From contig JAXGQE010000001.1 in the NCBI GenBank assembly GCA_040766585.1, forward strand, positions 186,001-250,000: 64,000 bases of DNA, in the 5' to 3' direction. The notes beneath the pieces are model-generated. The model worked only from the letters and a program-made list of their open reading frames with translations. It was not told the DNA's origin and searched no databases. Origin of the DNA: JAXGQE01 sp040766585 (GTDB lineage: Bacteria; Bacillota; SLNR01). The first letter of the stretch is position 1. Each line of letters starts with the position of its first letter. The position numbers were made by a program, and so were the translations under genes. Positions 59,167 through 64,000 of the stretch are shown here, one piece after another.

Positions 59167-61527
59167 TTATTCCCCCTCAAACAGTCTTTTGATCCGAATG
59201 AGCAGTTCCTGGAAAAATGATGCTTCTTCGGAGCTTGTATCCGCATCGTCATCGTTGCTTTCAGCCAAGGTCAGCGCCGGTGTCTGCATGATAAAACGGA
59301 CCTGACTTTTTTGGTTCCGGTCGTTGTCAGCAAATGAACGATAATTCTCGGCAAGCTTTTCCATCAGCAGCAGTTTTTCTTCTGCAAACAGGATCTCATC
59401 CACACCGGAAGCCAGCCCGCTTCGCATGGGTTTCAACCCCTCATCGATGATGCGGCTCATCCCATCTGCAATGGCAGCCTGTGCTTCAATCAGAGGCTCC
59501 AGCGACAGGCTTTGCCTGGCTGTGTTTACCCCTTCTTGCAAAGGATTCAATCCTTCTTCCAAAATAGCTCTGGCCCCAAATTCAATGATACCCACCGCCT
59601 GAAGGATCCCCTGTAGAGAGAAGGCAGAAGCAGCCTGATCGATTCCGTCAGTCAAATAGCCAAGTCCTTCATCCCGTATTCTTTGAATGCCGTCCCGAAT
59701 ACTTCGCTGCCCTTCCACGAGCTGATCCAGATATCCGGGAAGATTCCTGATTTCATCCAGTTGTTCTCGTATTTGCGGCAGTGTCAGCTGCAGCTGGCGA
59801 ATGTATTCAATGCTGTTGTTCAGGTAGACAAACAGCATGTCAAATACGGCTGGATCCACATCGTTTAGCTCTGCAATTTCGATAAGAAGCTGTTCCAGTT
59901 TCGTCACAATATCGGATACGATTTCTTCGGTATTCCCTTCCAGTATGGCTGCAGATTCCTCCAATACAGCCAGGGATTCTGCAATCAGCTGTGAATTCTT
60001 ATTCAGGAGAACCAGGCGATCTCCCTGCTCCTTCAACAAGACCCCCAGCTGGTAAAGCTCCGATTCTGGCGGATAGTCCTCCATAAGACTTTCTGCTGCC
60101 TGTTGAATCTTTTCATCTGCTTGGATCAGCTCTGCCAGAGTTTGATCCAATTCGCCTTTTTGCCGATATACATCTGCCGCATGGATGTTGAATTGATCCA
60201 GAGAAATCTGAAGCTCTTCCTGGGATTGCTCCCTGAGAGAATTTAGCAGCTGATCCAACATTGCAGCCAGATCCTCCAGCAGCGGGAGCATGGTCTCTGC
60301 TTCCAAAGACTCCAGATATTCCAATGTTTCATCGATATTGTCCAGGATCGGGTCCATGGGCTCCAGCACTGCCTTTGCCTGTTCATTGAGTTCTTCTAAT
60401 CCCGCAAGCATTCCATCGGATGCTTCGTACAGCGCTGTCAAACCCGCTTCAATCTCGTCTGCCCCCATAGACAATCCTTCAAAGAGCTGGCCCATGCTGC
60501 CTTCTGCAAAAACCAACCCTTCCTGCAGTTCCTGCAATCCGCCGGATAATTCAAGCATTCCGCTCTCCACGGCATCCAGTCCGAAGACAATTTGCTCAAT
60601 CATGCCGGATATGCCCTGATCCGCCGTTTGGGTCCCCTCTGTGACTGCATTGAGCCCTTCGTAAAGACTCTCCATCCCTTTTTGCATATCTCCCAATCCA
60701 GATAGCAGTTCCTTCAGATCATCGGCCATATCCATATCACTGACAGGAGGCATCTGAGGCATGAGAGTAATGGTCATCGGATCCAACTCGATGTCTTCTG
60801 CATCGGCGGATATCATGGTTTCCGCCTTGGGGTATGGGAACATCATAAAGCTGACATTGGCCGTCTGCCCGACTTCAACCACAGCCCCGCTATCTACAGA
60901 AATGTTTGAAAACTTGCTTAGATCCATGGGAACCGTTCCCTGGACAACAAATGGAATATAGTTATCATCCTGGCGCAGAGTCTTTTTCCCGGAACTGGAT
61001 GAGAATGCAATCGGCTGTTCTACGGACATTACATTTTCGAAAGACAGAATAATCTCCAGTTTTCCACTGGCACCCTGCAGTGCATCGGCAGTTATCTCTT
61101 TCCCGTCCAGTCGATAGCGAATCGTCGTAGCCACGGGCAGCTGTTTTTCGAAATACCCTTCATAATATAAATCCCCATCCTGAAATGCTTCAACGGGCCA
61201 GTATACACGATCGTTCATGGCATACCCTTGAACGCCCGAAGTAAGATTTTTGATCTCTCCATAACGGCCATAATCAACCACCCATGGGCGAGAATCGCTT
61301 TCATCATATGTCAGATGATTCAGTACTCTGGTCTCCACCACGGTTCCGGTATGATCCAACATGGAAAATACGGCCTCATGCCTCGAGGAAGGAATCGCTG
61401 TCTCTTCTTGATCAATATCGATGTTGTATCCGCTGTTTGCAGGACCCACTCCCAAGGTAAATGAATTGCCAACGGCTGCACCCAGCAGCACCACGATCAC
61501 AGCCATGGCGATTTTAATTTTGTTCAT
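59167..61527 (-). CDS. Exported heptad-repeat (X-X-X-Leu-X-X-Gly) protein, MMPL partner
   Basis: The protein has 786 residues. One N-terminal membrane segment (IKIAMAVIVVLLGAAVGNSF) is followed by a beta-rich region to about 250 (YEGYFEKQLPVATTIRYRLD). Long coiled-coil runs follow, with repeated Leu-x-x-Gly heptads (SLYEGLNAVTEGTQ, MLELSGGLQELQEGL, IEAGLTALYEAS). The YhgE/Pip-like C-terminal membrane domain is absent, so the protein is anchored only at its N-terminus. It stands between an MMPL/RND transporter and a TetR gene, so it is probably a periplasm-like extracytoplasmic or wall-spanning partner of the transporter. Substrate unknown. Confidence 0.78.
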   Translation of the reverse strand: MNKIKIAMAVIVVLLGAAVGNSFTLGVGPANSGYNIDIDQEETAIPSSRHEAVFSMLDHTGTVVETRVLNHLTYDESDSRPWVVDYGRYGEIKNLTSGVQGYAMNDRVYWPVEAFQDGDLYYEGYFEKQLPVATTIRYRLDGKEITADALQGASGKLEIILSFENVMSVEQPIAFSSSSGKKTLRQDDNYIPFVVQGTVPMDLSKFSNISVDSGAVVEVGQTANVSFMMFPYPKAETMISADAEDIELDPMTITLMPQMPPVSDMDMADDLKELLSGLGDMQKGMESLYEGLNAVTEGTQTADQGISGMIEQIVFGLDAVESGMLELSGGLQELQEGLVFAEGSMGQLFEGLSMGADEIEAGLTALYEASDGMLAGLEELNEQAKAVLEPMDPILDNIDETLEYLESLEAETMLPLLEDLAAMLDQLLNSLREQSQEELQISLDQFNIHAADVYRQKGELDQTLAELIQADEKIQQAAESLMEDYPPESELYQLGVLLKEQGDRLVLLNKNSQLIAESLAVLEESAAILEGNTEEIVSDIVTKLEQLLIEIAELNDVDPAVFDMLFVYLNNSIEYIRQLQLTLPQIREQLDEIRNLPGYLDQLVEGQRSIRDGIQRIRDEGLGYLTDGIDQAASAFSLQGILQAVGIIEFGARAILEEGLNPLQEGVNTARQSLSLEPLIEAQAAIADGMSRIIDEGLKPMRSGLASGVDEILFAEEKLLLMEKLAENYRSFADNDRNQKSQVRFIMQTPALTLAESNDDDADTSSEEASFFQELLIRIKRLFEGE

Positions 61528-61570
61528 CGCTTTCCCATCCTTTCGGTCAATTATCCAGCTGGAATGACCC

Positions 61571-63637
61571 CTATTTCGGAGGCGGCCACTGCCGGGTTGT
61601 CTTTTGAATGGCTTTATCCATGATGATTAATAGAGCCGGAAGCCAGAGGAAAATGACAGCCATGCTGATCAGTGCCCCCCGGCCAATCAGCATCGTCATT
61701 TCTCGCGTTGTCCGGATGCTGGCAAGAAAGGATATTCCGATGGTTGCAGAAAACAGAGTGAGGGCGCTGGTCAAAATGGACCGGCCAGCATCATTGAGCG
61801 TTTTGCGTACAGCTTCTGTGCGTATTCGGCAGAGCTCCAGATTCTCTCGGTATCGGGCTGTAAAAAGAATGGCATAATCCACTGTAGCCCCCAACTGGAT
61901 GGCTCCAATGATCATGGGTGTTAATGAAGAAAGTCTCTGCCCGGCAAAATATGCCACGCTCATATTGATATAAATAGCCAGCTGAATAGCGGTGATCAGT
62001 AAAATCGGCAAAAGAAGAGAACGAAAACTGACCGCAATAATCAGTGCTATGCAGATCACCGAGAAGATCGCCACACGATTGGCATCTGTGATCACCAAAG
62101 ATGCCATATCTCTGGTTAGGGCCGTTGCGCCTGTTACATAGTATTCCGGATAGACGGAAGCCTCATTCTTAATATTATCCACAACTTGGAATGCGTCTTC
62201 TTCGATCTCGAACTTCTCCAAAAAGACCATGCTGTACCGATACCCGTCCGATGAGAATTCTTCTTTAACCTCTTGGGGAATAATCAGATCCGGCAGAACG
62301 GGATCCAGCTGCTCCGATAGGGCTACCACCGACCGAACTCCATCGATATTTTTCAATTGCTCAACAAATCCTGCTTCATCCACTCGGCCACGATCTGGAA
62401 CAATCACATAGATCAAATCCGTGATTCCAAACGACTGTTCAATATCTTTGGTGGCTAGTACAGAAGGAGCGTTCTCCGGTAAATAGTTCTTGCTTGAATA
62501 ATAGAAATCAATCTTGCTTTGTGCTAAGAATCCGGGAACCAGAAGAAGAGAGAAGATTAAAAAATAGGCCCATCGGTTTTTTACAATCCGGTATGAAAGT
62601 GCATGAAATGAAGGAAGCAAGACACGGTGCTGCAACCGCTCACTCCATCCACGGAAAACCAGAAGCAGACTTGGCAGCAAAGTGAGATTCACCAGCAGGC
62701 TGATCAGGATCCCTTTGCCCAGAACAAACCCCAAGTCTCTTCCCATACCGTTTTGCATGGTCAAAAGAGCCGCAAACCCTCCGATGGTTGTCAGACCGCT
62801 GGCCATGATGGCCACGACCGTATAGTTAATCGTCGCTCTCATTGCTTCCAGGGGATCGTTTGTTTTTGCTTTTTCTTCTTCAAAACGATGCAGTAAGAAA
62901 ATCGAATAATCCAGGGCGATGCCGAACTGCATGACAGCGGCAATCGATGAAGTCAAGAAAGATATGTCACCGTGAATGAAGTTGCTGCCCATATTCAATG
63001 CTACGGCTACAGCCACAGACATCAGAAAGATAAATGGGTCCACATACGACGAAACAGACAGATTGAGGACAATGAGAATCATCACCACAGCCACGGCCAT
63101 GTACATGACCATCTCTTTTCTTGTGATCACTCTCATATCCCGAAGAATGGCAGGCTCCCCGCCAAACTGTAGATTCGGATCATCCGCGATGGTTTCATTA
63201 ATCGTCTTCACTGCCCGGCTGGTGGAGTCGCTGCGGGAATTATTCAAGAATCGTATCTGAAGGAGGGAGAACTGCCCTCTTGTGAAATTCTCAACGATAC
63301 TTGCATCCTGAAAAAATGGCGGGACGTACAAATCCGCATAGCTTCCCAACCACAGCACTTCTTTTACTCCATCGATCTCTTCAAAAACATCTGCCAGCTT
63401 CTTCATTTCCCAAGGCTCTTTGTTTTGTGCAAGCACTAACCCCAGCCCGGACAGTGAAAATGACTCCTGTAAAAGCTCTTCACCCAGCCTGGAATTCATC
63501 GTTGGCGGCATATATGCCAATTGATCGTAGTTGATGTCCGTCAGCAGATAGCCAAAAAGGGCCGGCAGCATAAGCAATAAATAGACGGCGATGATCCGTT
63601 TTCGATGTTTGACAATAAAGCTGCCCGGGTCTTTCAT
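61571..63637 (-). CDS. MMPL/RND-family membrane transporter
   Basis: The protein has 688 residues with about 12 predicted membrane spans in the RND pattern: one span at 14-32 (IIAVYLLLMLPALFGYLL), a large external loop, five spans including MQFGIALDYSIFLLHRFEEE, then a second half with LGATVDYAILFTARYRENLE. The DYS and DYA motifs are the proton-relay Asp pairs of MMPL proteins. ATG start behind AAGGAG. It is first in the operon with the heptad-repeat and TetR genes and has a visible promoter and operator-like palindrome. Drug or lipid export is the usual role of such proteins; this one's substrate is unknown. Confidence 0.88.
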   Translation of the reverse strand: MKDPGSFIVKHRKRIIAVYLLLMLPALFGYLLTDINYDQLAYMPPTMNSRLGEELLQESFSLSGLGLVLAQNKEPWEMKKLADVFEEIDGVKEVLWLGSYADLYVPPFFQDASIVENFTRGQFSLLQIRFLNNSRSDSTSRAVKTINETIADDPNLQFGGEPAILRDMRVITRKEMVMYMAVAVVMILIVLNLSVSSYVDPFIFLMSVAVAVALNMGSNFIHGDISFLTSSIAAVMQFGIALDYSIFLLHRFEEEKAKTNDPLEAMRATINYTVVAIMASGLTTIGGFAALLTMQNGMGRDLGFVLGKGILISLLVNLTLLPSLLLVFRGWSERLQHRVLLPSFHALSYRIVKNRWAYFLIFSLLLVPGFLAQSKIDFYYSSKNYLPENAPSVLATKDIEQSFGITDLIYVIVPDRGRVDEAGFVEQLKNIDGVRSVVALSEQLDPVLPDLIIPQEVKEEFSSDGYRYSMVFLEKFEIEEDAFQVVDNIKNEASVYPEYYVTGATALTRDMASLVITDANRVAIFSVICIALIIAVSFRSLLLPILLITAIQLAIYINMSVAYFAGQRLSSLTPMIIGAIQLGATVDYAILFTARYRENLELCRIRTEAVRKTLNDAGRSILTSALTLFSATIGISFLASIRTTREMTMLIGRGALISMAVIFLWLPALLIIMDKAIQKTTRQWPPPK

Positions 63638-63675
63638 AGTGCATCTCCTTGTATCGTCAATTAAACATGCTTTTT

Positions 63676-63687
63676 AAACATTTGTTT
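63676..63687. promoter_or_regulatory. Candidate TetR operator of the MMPL operon
   Basis: AAACA-TT-TGTTT, a 12-base palindrome directly downstream of the -10 box. A second half-site-like AAACATG is at 63663-63669. Position over the transcription start fits a repressor. Confidence 0.5.
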
Positions 63688-63699
63688 TATTCCATTTCC

Positions 63700-63727
63700 A
63701 TACTATCACTTGCCGGCACGCTGTCAA
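63700..63727 (-). promoter_or_regulatory. Promoter of the MMPL-heptad protein-tetR operon
   Basis: On the minus strand, TTGACA (63722-63727), 16-base spacer, TAGTAT (63700-63705). Confidence 0.75.
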
Positions 63728-63810
63728 GCCCCAAGTTCCGGAAGTTGGTTTTTGTGCAAGCGAATAAGAGGCTGTTTTTCAGCCCAAGCCCTCGGAAGGT
63801 CTTTTTAGGT

Positions 63811-63864
63811 AAAAAAATTCCTTGTCAGGTACAGTTTATGAATCCAACTGTATCTGGCAAGGAA
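63811..63864 (-). terminator. Terminator of serS
   Basis: On the minus strand, TTCCTTGCCAGATACAGTT and AACTGTACCTGACAAGGAA form a long, slightly imperfect stem, followed by seven T. Confidence 0.85.
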
Positions 63865-63926
63865 CGTTTCTGTTTCAACTCATCCGGACACCTGGAGTGG
63901 GATCAGGAAGCGCATCCATGTTCTTT

Positions 63927-64000
63927 TTACGCTTTGGTGATCTTCTCCAGGCCGAACATATACGGTCTCAGCGCTTCTGGAATAACAACGCTTCCGTCTT
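63927..64000 (-). CDS. serS: Seryl-tRNA synthetase, C-terminal end (partial)
   Basis: Only the last 23 codons are in the window: DGSVVIPEALRPYMFGLEKI, then TKA and stop. The motif (D)G(S)VxIPExLRPYM is the conserved C-terminus of seryl-tRNA synthetase (motif 3 is off the edge). Its tRNA substrates, four tRNA-Ser genes, lie 5-6 kb downstream. Confidence 0.92.
   Translation of the reverse strand, partial: DGSVVIPEALRPYMFGLEKITKA

Overview
The window is a chromosomal segment of a low-to-mid GC Gram-positive anaerobe, most likely a member of the Clostridia. Three things point there: the gene order of the Bacillus/Clostridium tadA-dnaX-recR-tmk-metG-rsmA-ispE-purR-glmU-prs-mfd-divIC segment, a T-box leader in front of metG, and a four-subunit pyruvate:ferredoxin-type oxidoreductase. 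Nearly all core genes lie on the minus strand, so the segment reads from right (serS, tadA, dnaX) to left (divIC, ppx).

Layout. (1) 1-7.6 kb is accessory. It holds a 5'-truncated, frameshifted RHS/YD-repeat gene with a low-GC C-terminal tip and small membrane-protein ORFs downstream, an AbiEi/AbiEii-type toxin-antitoxin pair with its own promoter, a tRNA 3'-end remnant, and the broken C-terminus of a tyrosine integrase. (2) 7.6-7.9 kb is a tRNA operon (fMet, Met, Lys) with a clear promoter and terminator. (3) 7.9-12.5 kb is a nested insertion-sequence block. Two tandem IS1202/ISNCY-like elements share a 21-bp target duplication, and an IS30-family element sits inside the left end of the second one. 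(4) 12.8-31.4 kb is the core run ppx/gppA, S1-domain protein, divIC, rqcP, mazG, spoVB-like, a Crp/Fnr regulator, a PrsA-like foldase, mfd, pth, rplY, prs, glmU, spoVG, ridA, purR, a MobA-like nucleotidyltransferase, ispE and veg. (5) 31.5-32.9 kb is a second IS30 copy with a perfect 15-bp target duplication, just upstream of two tandem veg promoters. (6) 33.0-49.6 kb holds a YkuK-like gene, rsmA, a YabE-like 3D/G5 protein, a divergent pair of PfkB kinases with a BtpA/SgcQ protein, tatD, metG with its T-box, abrB, an M20 peptidase, rsmI, trmN6, ricT, holB, darA, tmk and a Ycf45-like ATPase. (7) 49.6-57.3 kb holds a PLP-fold protein without its Schiff-base lysine, porCDAB, recR, ybaB, dnaX and the large SRP RNA. 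(8) 57.3-64 kb holds four tRNA-Ser genes (all serine isoacceptor classes), two tRNA-Arg genes, tadA, a TetR/heptad-repeat protein/MMPL operon, and the 3' end of serS.

Biology. The core genes serve translation, replication and repair, nucleotide and cell-wall precursor supply, and division. Sporulation-specific genes that normally sit in this cluster (yabP, yabQ, spoVT, yabG, sspF, bofA) are not visible at their usual places, which suggests a lineage that has lost sporulation. The items most worth a second look are the PLP pseudoenzyme, the PfkB/PfkB/BtpA cluster with a substituted catalytic residue, the RHS tip with possible immunity genes, and the IS block, whose copies carry different frameshifts that cancel out between copies.
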